From an uncultured bacterium (GTDB lineage: Bacteria > Bacillota > Clostridia > Oscillospirales > Ruminococcaceae), in assembly GCA_934875375.1 (NCBI GenBank), contig CAKXHL010000002.1:137546-201545 (forward strand): a stretch of DNA of 64,000 bases, read 5' to 3'. Within the stretch, counting starts at the first letter, position 1; the number at the start of each line of letters is the position of its first letter. Position numbers and translations under genes: made by a program. Shown here one piece after another: positions 8,368 through 17,412 of this stretch. The notes beneath the pieces were generated by a model. It worked only from the letters and a program-made list of their open reading frames with translations. It was not told where the DNA came from and did no database searches.

Positions 8368-8456
8368 GAGGAAGAATGTTAAATTCATAGCAATTTCATA
8401 AATAGGCCTTGTTTTTAAAAAGAAAAACGTTTTTCTGTCAAAAATAGTCCCTGCAA

Positions 8457-8488
8457 AAAGGCGAAGGGGTTGCCCCCCTTCGCCTTTT
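8457..8488 (-). terminator. terminator of the ABC transporter operon
   Basis: AAAAGGCGAAGGGG pairs with CCCCTTCGCCTTTT around a short loop; it overlaps the stop codon of the ATPase gene. Confidence 0.85.
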
Positions 8489-9080
8489 AAAACGACTGAT
8501 CCATGAAAAAAAAGGAAACATCCAGTGCCTGCAGCGGCGCCAACTGATGGCTGACCAGCAGGACGAGCGTTTGCGGCGCAAGCGATCGCAACATTCCGCA
8601 AAGCTTTCCGGCCGCCTCCGCATCCAACCCATTAAACGGCTCATCCAGCAGCAAAACGCCGTTTTTGACCCCTTCTAAAAACGCAATGCCCCGCAGAAAA
8701 GCCACCCGCCGCCGCTGGCCGCCGGACAGCTGGCCGGGATATTTTTGTCCGTCAGCCGAATCCAAACCTGCCAGAGCTAACAGCTCTCCCACTGGTCGTT
8801 TTGCCCCGGCTGGCTGCGCCAGGCGAATATTCTGCTGGGCTGTAATCCAAGGCAGCAGACGGTCCTCTTGAAAAACAAACGCAATTTTGCGGCCGGACAA
8901 TCCGGTAACGCTGCCGCCGTCCGCGGTTTCCAATCCGGCCAGGATTCGCAGAAGGGTCGTTTTGCCCCGGCCGGACGCGCCGGTCAGGCAAACGATTCCG
9001 TTATCCGGCAAATCATGAGAAAAGTGTGACAACACCGGTTTTTCCCCATAGGACTTCTGCAAATCTTTGATCCGGATCAT
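8487..9080 (-). CDS. ABC transporter ATP-binding protein (NitT/TauT type)
   Basis: A 197-residue ATPase. Walker A is GASGRGKTT (residues 34-42), the signature is LSGGQRRR, and Walker B is VLLLDEPFNG. It is shorter than the 240-260 residues usual for this subfamily, ending soon after the switch histidine (LLVSHQ), so the C-terminal tail is reduced. Start ATG at 9078-9080 has AAAAGGAGGGG; its first four bases overlap the end of the permease gene, so the two are coupled. With the permease and lipoprotein it forms one importer; the substrate is not evident. Confidence 0.9.
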   Translation of the reverse strand: MIRIKDLQKSYGEKPVLSHFSHDLPDNGIVCLTGASGRGKTTLLRILAGLETADGGSVTGLSGRKIAFVFQEDRLLPWITAQQNIRLAQPAGAKRPVGELLALAGLDSADGQKYPGQLSGGQRRRVAFLRGIAFLEGVKNGVLLLDEPFNGLDAEAAGKLCGMLRSLAPQTLVLLVSHQLAPLQALDVSFFFMDQSF

Positions 9081-9868
9081 CTTTGCCCCTCCTTTTCCAC
9101 CGTCAGCCGGGCGGTAAGTGCATGCAGCAAGCGTGCCGCCAGCTTTTCGAACAGCAAACTCAACAGGATAATCACAGCCGTCCAACAAAACAGATCCGGC
9201 ATCTCCAGATAAATTTTGGCATTGTAAAGGGCTTTCCCGATGGAATTCTTCGGCAGGCCCAACACTTCGGCAGCAATTCCCGCTTTCCAGCCAATGCCGA
9301 TGCCGGTGCTGCAAGCAGCCGCAAAATATGGCAGCAAGCTGGGCAGATACAGATAGCGCATCTTTTTGCCAAAAGAAAACCGGTAAGCTTTGGCCATCTC
9401 CAAAAGATCCCGGTCTACTGCGGCGATTCCCTCATACAAATTCGCCCATACCATTGGCAACACCATCAAAAAGGCTGCAAAGGCGCCCAATGCCCAGGAT
9501 TTGATCCAGACCAGAGCCAGAATGATAAAAGATGCCACCGGCGTAGATTTGATCACCTGCAGGGCCGGGCGAAAAAAAGCGTACAGAAACGAAAAGCGGC
9601 TCATCAGCGCCGCCAGAACCGTACCTGCGGCTAGCGCCAGTAAAACGCCGGCCATAATCCGCCCGCATGAGGAAAAGACAGCCTGCCAAAAAACAGGCTG
9701 TCTTACCAGCTGGGCCAAACGGCGCAGCATGGTCAACGGGGATACCAGCAAAAGCTCCTGCCCCACCGCCATAGCCGCCGCCTGCCAAAGAAGCAGCCAA
9801 AGCGCCGCCACCACGGCGCCTTGCGCTATTTTTTTTCCAATTCTATTTTGCGTAATAGAGTCCTTCAT
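9077..9868 (-). CDS. ABC transporter permease (NitT/TauT type)
   Basis: 263 residues with about six membrane segments and the cytoplasmic coupling loop EMAKAYRFSFGKKMRYLYLP, matching the BPD_transp_1 EAA loop. This family imports nitrate, sulfonates, thiamine precursors, riboflavin and similar small molecules. The ATG at 9866-9868 has GGAGG 11 bp upstream, and lies inside the last codons of the binding-protein gene (26-nt overlap). A TTG at 9886 is in frame but sits on the ribosome site. The overlap chain with both neighbours implies one operon. Confidence 0.88.
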   Translation of the reverse strand: MKDSITQNRIGKKIAQGAVVAALWLLLWQAAAMAVGQELLLVSPLTMLRRLAQLVRQPVFWQAVFSSCGRIMAGVLLALAAGTVLAALMSRFSFLYAFFRPALQVIKSTPVASFIILALVWIKSWALGAFAAFLMVLPMVWANLYEGIAAVDRDLLEMAKAYRFSFGKKMRYLYLPSLLPYFAAACSTGIGIGWKAGIAAEVLGLPKNSIGKALYNAKIYLEMPDLFCWTAVIILLSLLFEKLAARLLHALTARLTVEKEGQR

Positions 9869-10910
9869 CCGGTAATTTTCCTCCAACCGACTGGGGGTTT
9901 GCTTGATGCAGCACGGTCAAAAAGCCTTCGGCGGCTTTTTTCATCTGTTCGCCCTCCCAAAACACAATATTGCATTCGGGAATGGCTTTGGCCGCCACCG
10001 CTTCGGCAATGACATCAAACTTGCCGGACAGGGCAGCAGCGTCTTCTACATTGCCGTTTACAAATTCCACCGACGCGGCATATTCTTCCAGAAAACGGTC
10101 CACTGCCTCTTTGTTTTCCTCCACAAATTCGGTGCGGGCTACCACGCAGCCCATGGTCAGCTGGCTGCCATCGGTCACACATTTGTCCCACTCCTCAGTC
10201 ATGTCCAGTGCCACCTTGATGTCTGCATCCTTCGCCAGCGCCTGTGTTACAAACGGCTGGGGAAGCAGCGCAATCGTCGCTTCACCGCTGACCATCAACG
10301 GCAGAATTTCCGCATGCTCCGACTTATAAACGATATTGACGTCCGTTTTGGGGTCCAGTCCGTTTTGGGTCAGAATATACTCCAGCGCGTATTGGGGAGT
10401 AGAACCCTCACCGGTCGCGTAGATGGTCTTGCCCTTCAGGTCGGCGATAGAGGCAACCTCTTCATTTTTGGTTACCATATACAGCACGCCCAGCGTATTG
10501 AGAGCCAAAAGTTTTACGCCGCCTTCGGTTTTATTATACAGAACAGACGCCAAGTTGGTGGGAACGGCGGCAATATCCACCTCGCCGCTGATCAGCTTAC
10601 TGGTGATTTCATCCGGCGCGCCGACCAAGGTAAAATGATAGTTGTTGTTGGCCTGACCCGCCTCATTGTTCTCCATGATCTGGAGCATGCCCAGTGCGGT
10701 GGGACCTTTCAGGCCGATAATATTGATATCCGCCTTTTCCGCTTCCAGTTTAGAAGATTCCTCCGGCAGAGAGGATTCGGGCTGGCTGGCAGATACTTCT
10801 GTTTCAGAAGATTCCGGCGCAGAGGAAGTAGCAGCGCCGCATCCGGCCAAAGGCAGGACCAGCATCAGCACCGCCAGGAATAAGGACAATGCTTTCGTCA
10901 TTTTTTTCAT
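9843..10910 (-). CDS. ABC transporter substrate-binding lipoprotein
   Basis: 355 residues. A lipoprotein signal peptide ends at L-P-L-A-G-C (Cys about residue 24), followed by a Ser/Glu-rich linker and a periplasmic-binding fold beginning DINIIGLKGPTALGML. The order I-A-D-L-K-G-K-T-I-Y-A-T-G-E-G-S is typical of NitT/TauT/SsuA-type proteins that read small anions or heterocycles. Ligand not predictable. The start has AAAAAGGAG. Upstream on the same strand is a Crp/Fnr-type regulator, separated by 58 bp holding a short hairpin. Confidence 0.88.
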   Translation of the reverse strand: MKKMTKALSLFLAVLMLVLPLAGCGAATSSAPESSETEVSASQPESSLPEESSKLEAEKADINIIGLKGPTALGMLQIMENNEAGQANNNYHFTLVGAPDEITSKLISGEVDIAAVPTNLASVLYNKTEGGVKLLALNTLGVLYMVTKNEEVASIADLKGKTIYATGEGSTPQYALEYILTQNGLDPKTDVNIVYKSEHAEILPLMVSGEATIALLPQPFVTQALAKDADIKVALDMTEEWDKCVTDGSQLTMGCVVARTEFVEENKEAVDRFLEEYAASVEFVNGNVEDAAALSGKFDVIAEAVAAKAIPECNIVFWEGEQMKKAAEGFLTVLHQANPQSVGGKLPDEGLYYAK

Positions 10911-10940
10911 GATTTTCTTCTCCTTTTTGTTTTACCATAT

Positions 10941-10960
10941 AAAAGGGGCTTCCCCTTTTT
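10941..10960 (-). terminator. short hairpin between regulator and binding protein
   Basis: AAAAGGGG pairs with CCCCTTTT around a tiny loop. It may be a weak terminator that lowers transporter expression relative to the regulator gene. Confidence 0.4.
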
Positions 10961-10968
10961 CACAATCA

Positions 10969-11676
10969 TTACGCTTCCGGCTCCCGCCAGTCCAAAAGAC
11001 CCTGCGCGTCCAGAATGTGCAGCTGCGCACCATCCCGCCGGATATATCCCAGCTGGCAGAAATGGTCCAGCGCCCGGTACACCGTAGCGCGGCTGATGCC
11101 AAGCTCCCGGGAAAGACGGGTGGGAGAACAGGCGATGGAAAAGCTTTCGCTCCTGCCCATACACTGATCGTGCAGGTATAAGGCCATCTTCTCTTCCGCC
11201 GAACCTTTGGTGAAGCTGTCAATCTTGCGGTTTAAAAATGCAATGCGTTCCGACAAAAAAGAAATGTAGTTGCGCGCCGCCGCAAAATCCTCCCGGAAAA
11301 TAGCATCCAGCTCTTTGTCTGTTAAAAACAGAACCTGACAGAGGGTTTTTGCCGTGACCTGTGTGACATACTCCTGCGCCTGCCGGAATACCGCCGCCGC
11401 GCCAAACATCATAGGCGGCTCAAAACGGTTGAGCACCACTGTCCTGCCCTCTGCAGCTTTTTCCGCCTGCGCCTTTCCCTTCAGGAAAATACCCACCGCC
11501 CGTTTAAAACAATGGGGGGAAAAAATCGTCTGGCCCGCGCGGAACGTTAAAATCTCACCGCGTCCGGACAGCACACGGGAAAGGCGAGGCGCATCAAAAC
11601 CGCTGAACAGGAAACAGTGCAGCAGCACTTCTTCATATTTCGCCCATCCTGCTTCCGCTTTCACAGCACACCTCAT
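10969..11676 (-). CDS. Crp/Fnr-family transcriptional regulator
   Basis: About 235 residues. The N-terminal half is a cyclic-nucleotide-binding-like beta barrel (roughly residues 20-140), then a long dimer helix, then a winged helix with the recognition segment CSPTRLSRELGISRATVYRAL near residue 185. There is no four-cysteine Fnr cluster, so direct oxygen sensing by Fe-S is unlikely. The ATG at 11676 has a weak ribosome site; a GTG at 11664 has GAGGT 6 bp upstream and may be the true start. It is first in a run with the ABC importer and probably controls it. Confidence 0.82.
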   Translation of the reverse strand: MRCAVKAEAGWAKYEEVLLHCFLFSGFDAPRLSRVLSGRGEILTFRAGQTIFSPHCFKRAVGIFLKGKAQAEKAAEGRTVVLNRFEPPMMFGAAAVFRQAQEYVTQVTAKTLCQVLFLTDKELDAIFREDFAAARNYISFLSERIAFLNRKIDSFTKGSAEEKMALYLHDQCMGRSESFSIACSPTRLSRELGISRATVYRALDHFCQLGYIRRDGAQLHILDAQGLLDWREPEA

Positions 11677-11711
11677 TTTTGTCTCAAATGATACATTTTT
11701 AAGCAGGTTTT

Positions 11712-11740
11712 ATTGTACTACAATCCATTTTACTTGTCAA
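11712..11740 (-). promoter_or_regulatory. sigma-A promoter of the Crp/ABC operon
   Basis: TTGACA (11735-11740), 17-bp spacer, TACAAT (11712-11717) on the minus strand. Confidence 0.75.
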
Positions 11741-11796
11741 GAAAAAAACAATCCCATATGTCTTTTGAAAAACTGTTCCTTTTCTCCGCTAAAAAA

Positions 11797-11825
11797 TTGG
11801 CATTCGGCCGATTTTGTACTATACT
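11797..11825 (+). promoter_or_regulatory. sigma-A promoter of the MBL hydrolase gene
   Basis: TTGGCA (11797-11802), 17-bp spacer, TATACT (11820-11825). It is back-to-back with the Crp promoter about 55 bp away. Confidence 0.6.
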
Positions 11826-11831
11826 GGTATT

Positions 11832-11969
11832 GGAAAACATAAAATGTTCGCTGCAAGCCAGTGCCCCTCATACACTAACGCCAAGTCAGGGCAGGAGGCT
11901 GTACGTTTGATTTCATCAAAACCGTACAAGGCATAGACGTATTGGTTAAAAATTTACAGGAGGGAACCG
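11832..11969 (+). other. 140-nt leader of the MBL gene with predicted hairpins
   Basis: The untranslated leader includes TGTACG-TTTGA paired to TCAAA-CCGTACA (about 11898-11928) and a GCCC/GGGC pairing just before it. No match to a riboswitch class I know. A structured leader is inference only. Confidence 0.3.
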
Positions 11970-13562
11970 ATGAAACTTTCTTTTTTTGGCGCAGATAAAA
12001 CGGTCACCGGCAGCTGCCATTGCCTGGAAGTTGGTGACAAGCGCATCCTGATTGACTGCGGCCTGCAGCAGGGCGCAGGAGACAAAGACAACAGTACCCT
12101 GCCCTTTGCGCCAGGCTCTATCGACTATGTATTGGTCACACATGCGCACATCGACCATTCCGGACGGCTGCCCCTGCTGGTCAAGCAAGGATACTCCGGT
12201 CCGATCATCACCACCCGGCTGACGGCGCAGCTGTTATCCATCATGCTGCGGGACAGTGCTCATATCCAGGAAAGCGACGCCGCCTGGGAAAACCAGAAGG
12301 GCCGCCGGGCAGGTCGGGATCTGGTGGAGCCGTTGTATACCCTGCCGGATGCAGAAGGCGCGCTGGCACTTTTGGAAACCTGTGATTATGGACAGCCTTT
12401 TGAGGTCTGCCCCGGTGTGACGGCGGAATTTTTTGACGCGGGCCATCTGCTGGGGTCTGCCATGATCCGACTGACGCTGCGGGAAAACGGCGTGGAAAAA
12501 TCCATCGTCTTTTCCGGCGATATCGGCAATGTAGCCCATCCCATCATCCGGGACCCTACCTATTTAAAATCCGCTGACTATGTGGTGATGGAAACCACTT
12601 ACGGAGACCGGGAACACGAGCCGGAACACGCTTATACCGAGGAGCTGGCAAAAATCATCGACGAAACGCTGGGCCGCGGCGGCAACGTGGTGATTCCCGC
12701 CTTTGCGGTAGGCCGCACCCAGGAGCTCTTGTATTATATCCGGGAAATCAAGGAGAAAAAAATGGTCCGGTCGGTACCCGACTTTCCCGTTTATGTGGAC
12801 AGCCCGCTGGCCCGGGAGGCCACTCATATTTTCAGCGGCGACCTGCAAGGCTACACGGATGACGAAACCACCGCCCTGGTGCAGCAAGGCATCAACATTC
12901 TGGCATTTGACGGGCTGCGGCTGACCCAGACCACCGAGGAATCCAAGCTGCTCAACCAGGACCCGACCCCTAAAGTCATTCTTTCCGCCAGCGGTATGTG
13001 CGACGCGGGCCGGATCCGCCACCATCTGAAGCATAATTTATGGCGGGAAGAGTGTACCGTTGTTTTTGTGGGCTTTCAGGCAGTGGGAAGCCTTGGCCGG
13101 ATCCTGACCGACAAAGCGGACCGAGTCAAACTCTTCGGTGAAGAAATCGTCGTGCGGGCCAACATCGTTCAGCTGCATGGGCTTTCTTCTCACGCCGACC
13201 GCACTGCGCTGCTGCGCTGGATCAACACCTATTCTCCCAAGCCGCAGCATGTGTTCTTAGTCCATGGTGAAGCGGAGGTAGCGACAGCATTCGGTGAAAC
13301 GCTGCGGCAGGCAGGATTTTCCGCTCATGCGCCGGACTTTACGGAGGTATATGACCTGGCCGCCAACGCATTGGTGCAAGCAGGCGTACCGTTTATCGAA
13401 AAGAAAAAATCCGCCGGAAAGGATTCTCCTGTCTATCAGCGGCTGTGGGCCATGGGGCAGCAGCTTTTGGAGGTCATCCGTCACAATCGGGGCGGCGCCA
13501 ACAAGGATTTGGGCAAATTTGCCGATCAGATCAAGGCCCTAATCGACAAATGGGACCGGTAG
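11970..13562 (+). CDS. MBL-fold/beta-CASP metallohydrolase (RNA-processing type)
   Basis: 530 residues. The metallo-beta-lactamase zinc motif VTHAHIDHSG (His58, His60, Asp62, His63) is followed by DAGHLLGSA and SGDIGN, then a beta-CASP insert with VVIPAFAVGRTQELLYY, VYVDSPLA and ILSASGMCDAGRIRHHL, and a C-terminal RMMBL segment VHGEAEVATAFGETLR. This architecture belongs to the YSH1/CPSF-like nucleases that cut or trim RNA; it is not the RNase J lineage. Substrate unknown. The ribosome site CAGGAGGG is strong. Monocistronic between its own promoter and terminator. Confidence 0.88.
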   Translation: MKLSFFGADKTVTGSCHCLEVGDKRILIDCGLQQGAGDKDNSTLPFAPGSIDYVLVTHAHIDHSGRLPLLVKQGYSGPIITTRLTAQLLSIMLRDSAHIQESDAAWENQKGRRAGRDLVEPLYTLPDAEGALALLETCDYGQPFEVCPGVTAEFFDAGHLLGSAMIRLTLRENGVEKSIVFSGDIGNVAHPIIRDPTYLKSADYVVMETTYGDREHEPEHAYTEELAKIIDETLGRGGNVVIPAFAVGRTQELLYYIREIKEKKMVRSVPDFPVYVDSPLAREATHIFSGDLQGYTDDETTALVQQGINILAFDGLRLTQTTEESKLLNQDPTPKVILSASGMCDAGRIRHHLKHNLWREECTVVFVGFQAVGSLGRILTDKADRVKLFGEEIVVRANIVQLHGLSSHADRTALLRWINTYSPKPQHVFLVHGEAEVATAFGETLRQAGFSAHAPDFTEVYDLAANALVQAGVPFIEKKKSAGKDSPVYQRLWAMGQQLLEVIRHNRGGANKDLGKFADQIKALIDKWDR

Positions 13563-13582
13563 TCACGGTTTTATAAAAACAA

Positions 13583-13614
13583 AAGCGCACGCGAAACCTC
13601 ACGTGCGCTTTTTT
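13583..13614. terminator. bidirectional terminator (MBL gene / maf)
   Basis: AAGCGCACG (13583-13591) pairs with CGTGCGCTT (13602-13610), T run to 13614; convergent genes end on both sides. Confidence 0.85.
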
Positions 13615-13617
13615 CAT

Positions 13618-14196
13618 TTAATCCGGACCTTTGTCTGCGCCGAAAAGCTGTTCCAGCTCCTGCGCCGCCCGGGCCAGCGGAAATCCCACCACATTAAAGT
13701 AATCTCCACGAATGCCCCGGACAAACAACCCGCCTTTTCCCTGAATGCCATAGGCGCCAGCTTTGTCAAAAGGCTCCTTGGTGGCCAAATACCGTTGGAT
13801 CTGCCTTTCGGTCAGCGGATAAAAATCCACCTCGGTACACTGGACAAAAGAGGACAACACCTTTCCATCCCGGCAGAAAGCCACACCGGTATAGACCTGA
13901 TGGGTACGTCCGGACAGAGACCGCAGCATATCCGCCGCATCCGCTTCGTCACGCGGTTTTCCCAGCACCGTACCGTCCAGCGATACGATGGTATCCGCTC
14001 CGATGACCAGCGCCGCCGGATTGCGGGACGATACATCCAGCGCCTTTTGTGCCGCCAGCTGACGGGGCAGCTCCTGCGCCGTCCAGGACGGATCCCGCCG
14101 TTCTTCGATTTGGGAGGGCAAAACAGAAAAGTCCTCCGTAATCTGACAAAGCAGCTGCTGCCGGCGGGGGGAACCGGAAGCCAGAATCCATTTCAT
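13618..14196 (-). CDS. maf: Maf-family nucleotide pyrophosphatase
   Basis: 192 residues. LASGSPRRQQLL at the N-terminus is the Maf phosphate-binding loop, VIGADTIV carries the catalytic Asp, and the C-terminal GLFVRGIRGDYFNVVGFPL segment is characteristic. Maf/YhdE proteins hydrolyse dTTP/UTP or modified nucleotides and in Bacillus Maf influences septation. Ribosome site GGAGGGG. It is the last gene of the glgP-dut-DUF4321-maf run, 14 bp after the previous stop. Confidence 0.92.
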   Translation of the reverse strand: MKWILASGSPRRQQLLCQITEDFSVLPSQIEERRDPSWTAQELPRQLAAQKALDVSSRNPAALVIGADTIVSLDGTVLGKPRDEADAADMLRSLSGRTHQVYTGVAFCRDGKVLSSFVQCTEVDFYPLTERQIQRYLATKEPFDKAGAYGIQGKGGLFVRGIRGDYFNVVGFPLARAAQELEQLFGADKGPD

Positions 14197-14210
14197 TCAA
14201 ACACCCCTCC

Positions 14211-14480
14211 TTACAAGCGGGACACCAGGCCCTTGTATGCAAATATGGCGATGAGCACGCAGATAATCTGTGCGATGTTGACCCCCAATTCAAACCCAAA
14301 GGCCAGCTGAATCACCGCCAAATCCAGAATCATGGGGTTATCGACCGAAATGCCCACCGTCTGCCCATAGGAAAGCCAGCTCAGCCACGGGATCCCCCTG
14401 GTAGCCGCTGCCAGCAGCGACCCGAACATCACCCCGGCCAGCAGCAAAAACAACAAAATCAGATTTTTCTTCATCCGCAA
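14211..14480 (-). CDS. DUF4321 small membrane protein
   Basis: About 87-89 residues with a hydrophobic N-terminal segment (LILLFLLLAGVMFGSLLA) and a second one near the C-terminus (NIAQIICVLIAIFAYKGL), the arrangement of the DUF4321 family that commonly precedes maf in Clostridia. Function unknown. A TTG at 14478-14480 lies 8 bp from GGAGG and is the better start by spacing; the ATG at 14474 is 14 bp away. It sits between dut and maf with 13-14 bp gaps. Confidence 0.75.
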   Translation of the reverse strand: MRMKKNLILLFLLLAGVMFGSLLAAATRGIPWLSWLSYGQTVGISVDNPMILDLAVIQLAFGFELGVNIAQIICVLIAIFAYKGLVSRL

Positions 14481-14493
14481 CGCATGTTCCTCC

Positions 14494-14931
14494 CTATCGG
14501 CTTCCGGTGGAGCCAAATCCACCGGTTCCCCGGTCGGTATCATCCAGAGAATCCACCTCTTTTGCCTCCCACATGGGGGTTTCCAGCACGACCAGCTGGG
14601 CAATCCGCTCTCCTGGCTGAATGGTGTAAGCGGTATCGGAATGGTTATGCAGCCCCACCAGCACCTCGCCCCGATAGTCTGCGTCGATGACGCCCACGCA
14701 GTTGCCGGGAACCACGCCATAGCGGATGCCAAGACCACTGCGGGCAAAAACAAAACCGCCGTATCCTTTCGGTAGCGCCATGGCAAGGCCGGTGGGGACC
14801 GGTACAGTCTGCCCCGGTTTTACGGTCAGCGGCCGCTCGATACAGGCGCACAGGTCATATCCGGCGCTGCCCAACGTGGCGCGCCGGGGCAGGCAAGCTG
14901 CCGGATTCAGCTTCTGGAACAAAACAGTCAT
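14494..14931 (-). CDS. dut: deoxyuridine 5'-triphosphate nucleotidohydrolase
   Basis: 145 residues, normal for trimeric dUTPase, which converts dUTP to dUMP and keeps uracil out of DNA. Motif 1 is AGYDLCA, motif 2 ARSGLG, motif 3 GVIDADYRGE with the catalytic Asp and substrate Tyr region, motif 4 RIAQLVV, and the C-terminal motif 5 RGTGGFGSTG. Ribosome site GAGGAAGG. It follows glgP by 18 bp and pairs in function with Maf downstream as nucleotide-pool cleaning. Confidence 0.95.
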   Translation of the reverse strand: MTVLFQKLNPAACLPRRATLGSAGYDLCACIERPLTVKPGQTVPVPTGLAMALPKGYGGFVFARSGLGIRYGVVPGNCVGVIDADYRGEVLVGLHNHSDTAYTIQPGERIAQLVVLETPMWEAKEVDSLDDTDRGTGGFGSTGSR

Positions 14932-14949
14932 GGGAATCCTTCCTCTTTT

Positions 14950-17349
14950 TTATTTGGTCAGGCGCCAGATGCGACGAGCGTATTCCTCCACCGCGCGGTC
15001 GGCGCAGAACACGCCGGACCCTGCGATATTCATTAAGCTCATCCGGCTCCAGACCTCCGGCTGACGGTACAGCTGCTGGATTTTTTCCTGTGCTTCCATA
15101 TAGGCGCGGAAGTCGGCCAGCACCATATAGGGGTCGACATTCTTTAACGAATCGGCAATTTCCGGGAATTTGCTGCCGGAAATCCCCTCGTACAGCGTAT
15201 TGATCAAATCCTGGATCAGCGGGTCTTTCTCATAGTATTCACCCGGCGCATAGCCCCTCTGCCGCAGGGCGTCCACCTCCTCGGTGCGCATACCGAAAAT
15301 CATAATATTTTCATCGCCCACCTGTTCGTGGATCTCCACATTCGCCCCATCATAGGTGCCAAGCGTGATGGCGCCGCCCAGCATGAGCTTCATATTGCCC
15401 GTACCGGAAGCCTCGGTCCCCGCCAAGGAAATCTGCTCTGATACATCGCAAGCAGGGGTCAAAAGCTCCGACAGGGTGACCCGATAATCCTCCAGGTAGA
15501 CAATCCGAAGCTTTTGCCGCAGCAGCGGATCGTTTTCGATCTCTTTTTGCAGTACGCAAATCAGCCGGATAATCTGTTTCGCCAGATAGTATCCCGGCGC
15601 GGCCTTAGCGCCGAAGATAAACGTGCGGGGAACCAGATCCAAATCGGGATTTTCCCGCAGTTTTTTCATCAGGTACAGAATATGCAGCGCATTCAGGTGC
15701 TGGCGCTTGTATTCATGCAGGCGCTTAACCTGCGCGTCGAAAATCGAATCTGGATTTAACGCAATGCCGTACTGCTTTTGCACGAACTTGGAAAAGGAAA
15801 GCTTATTTTCCCGCTTTACCTGTGCCAGCTCTTTTAAAGAATCCGGATCGTCTGCAAACGCTTTCAGCCGGGAAATCTGGGAAAAATCTTTCAAATAGCT
15901 CTCTCCGATCCGGCTGGAGATAAATTTGGTCAGCCGCGGGTTGGCCTGCAAAAGCCAGCGACGGGAAGCAATGCCGTTGGTTACGTTGGTAAACTTCTCC
16001 GGCCAAATGCCGTAGAACAAATGGAACAGATCATCTTGGATGATTTTGGAATGAAGCTTGGAAACGCCGTTGACACTGTGAGAACCTACGACGCACAGGT
16101 TTGCCATTTTGATGCCGCGGTTCTGGACAATGGACATGGACGACACCGCGTAGGGCGGTTGATGATATTTCTGCTCCAGCTCCAGGCAGAACCGGCGGTT
16201 AATCTCACAGATGATCTGATAAATCCGGGGCAGCAGGTTTTTGAACAGGTCTTCATTCCAAACCTCCAGCGCCTCGGACATGACGGTATGGTTGGTGTAG
16301 GCAAATACGCCCTGGGTCAGCTCCCATGCCCGCTCCCAGGTGTAGCCGCACTCGTCCAACAAAATGCGCATGAGCTCCGGGATTGCCAGCGTGGGATGGG
16401 TGTCGTTGATATGAATGGCGATTTTGTCCGCCAAATTATCCAGCGTGCCGTAGGTGGACATATGACGGTTGACGATATCTCCCACCGAGGCGGCCACCAG
16501 GAAATACTGCTGGCGCAGGCGCAGCAGCTTGCCCTCCATATGGCTGTCGTTGGGATAAAGAACCTTGCTGATTACCTCGGTCATGGAATTCTGGCGCAGG
16601 GCGGACAGGTAGTCCCCCCGGTTGAAAGAGTCCATATCAATGCCGGCGGAAACCGCCTTCCACAGTCTTAGATTGCTGACCCCTTCGCTTTGATAGCCGG
16701 AAACCGGCATATCATAAGGAATTGCTTTGACGGTATTATAGTTTTTGTAATTGATATGGTGGTAGCCGTAATCCCAGAATTCCTCCACCTCGCCGCCGAA
16801 ATGGACGTCAATCGCCTGATCCGGATTCGGCGTCAGCCAGATTTCGCCGCCGGGCAGCCAATAATCAGGCAGCTCGGTCTGCCAGCCGTCGATGATCTTC
16901 TGTTTGAAAATGCCATACTCATATAAAATGCAATATCCGGTGGCGGTATAATCCTGAGAGGCCAGACCGTCCAAATAACAGGCGGCTAAGCGGCCGAGGC
17001 CGCCGTTGCCCAGGCCCGGGTCCGGTTCGTATTCATACAAGCGTTCCAACTTGACGCCCATTTCCTCCAGCGCGGCGCTGGCCAGTCCCGCAATCTCCAG
17101 ATTATACAGGCTGTTTTTTAACGACCGGCCCATGAGAAATTCCATGGAAAGATAGTACACTTCTTTATTGCCATTGGAGTGGGTGTATGCGGAAAAGTTT
17201 TTCTGTTTTTCTGTTAAAATATTACGCACCATCAAAGCGGTCGCCTTATAAAACTGGTCATCCGAAGCCTGTTCCGGCTCTTCTGAAAACAGTAGCATCA
17301 AATTTTTTTCAATCTCGGCTTTCAGTTCTGCTTTGGAAAAGCGGTCCAT
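14950..17349 (-). CDS. glgP: glycogen/maltodextrin phosphorylase
   Basis: 799 residues, full length for the GT35 family. It phosphorolyses alpha-1,4-glucans to glucose 1-phosphate. The pyridoxal-phosphate region EASGTGNMKLMLGGAITLGT and DGANVEI lies near residue 650; the substrate-site stretch EYEPDPGLGNGGLGRLAACY is near residue 120. The ATG at 17347-17349 has AAGGGGG; a longer in-frame start has no ribosome site. First gene of a minus-strand operon with dut, DUF4321 and maf. A GH13 enzyme nearby on plus acts on the same polymer class. Confidence 0.96.
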   Translation of the reverse strand: MDRFSKAELKAEIEKNLMLLFSEEPEQASDDQFYKATALMVRNILTEKQKNFSAYTHSNGNKEVYYLSMEFLMGRSLKNSLYNLEIAGLASAALEEMGVKLERLYEYEPDPGLGNGGLGRLAACYLDGLASQDYTATGYCILYEYGIFKQKIIDGWQTELPDYWLPGGEIWLTPNPDQAIDVHFGGEVEEFWDYGYHHINYKNYNTVKAIPYDMPVSGYQSEGVSNLRLWKAVSAGIDMDSFNRGDYLSALRQNSMTEVISKVLYPNDSHMEGKLLRLRQQYFLVAASVGDIVNRHMSTYGTLDNLADKIAIHINDTHPTLAIPELMRILLDECGYTWERAWELTQGVFAYTNHTVMSEALEVWNEDLFKNLLPRIYQIICEINRRFCLELEQKYHQPPYAVSSMSIVQNRGIKMANLCVVGSHSVNGVSKLHSKIIQDDLFHLFYGIWPEKFTNVTNGIASRRWLLQANPRLTKFISSRIGESYLKDFSQISRLKAFADDPDSLKELAQVKRENKLSFSKFVQKQYGIALNPDSIFDAQVKRLHEYKRQHLNALHILYLMKKLRENPDLDLVPRTFIFGAKAAPGYYLAKQIIRLICVLQKEIENDPLLRQKLRIVYLEDYRVTLSELLTPACDVSEQISLAGTEASGTGNMKLMLGGAITLGTYDGANVEIHEQVGDENIMIFGMRTEEVDALRQRGYAPGEYYEKDPLIQDLINTLYEGISGSKFPEIADSLKNVDPYMVLADFRAYMEAQEKIQQLYRQPEVWSRMSLMNIAGSGVFCADRAVEEYARRIWRLTK

Positions 17350-17412
17350 TAAAATCCCCCTTCCGATTTGGATCAACAGTTTGGTCTCGTTCTGCCTTTT
17401 TCATGTAGTTTT

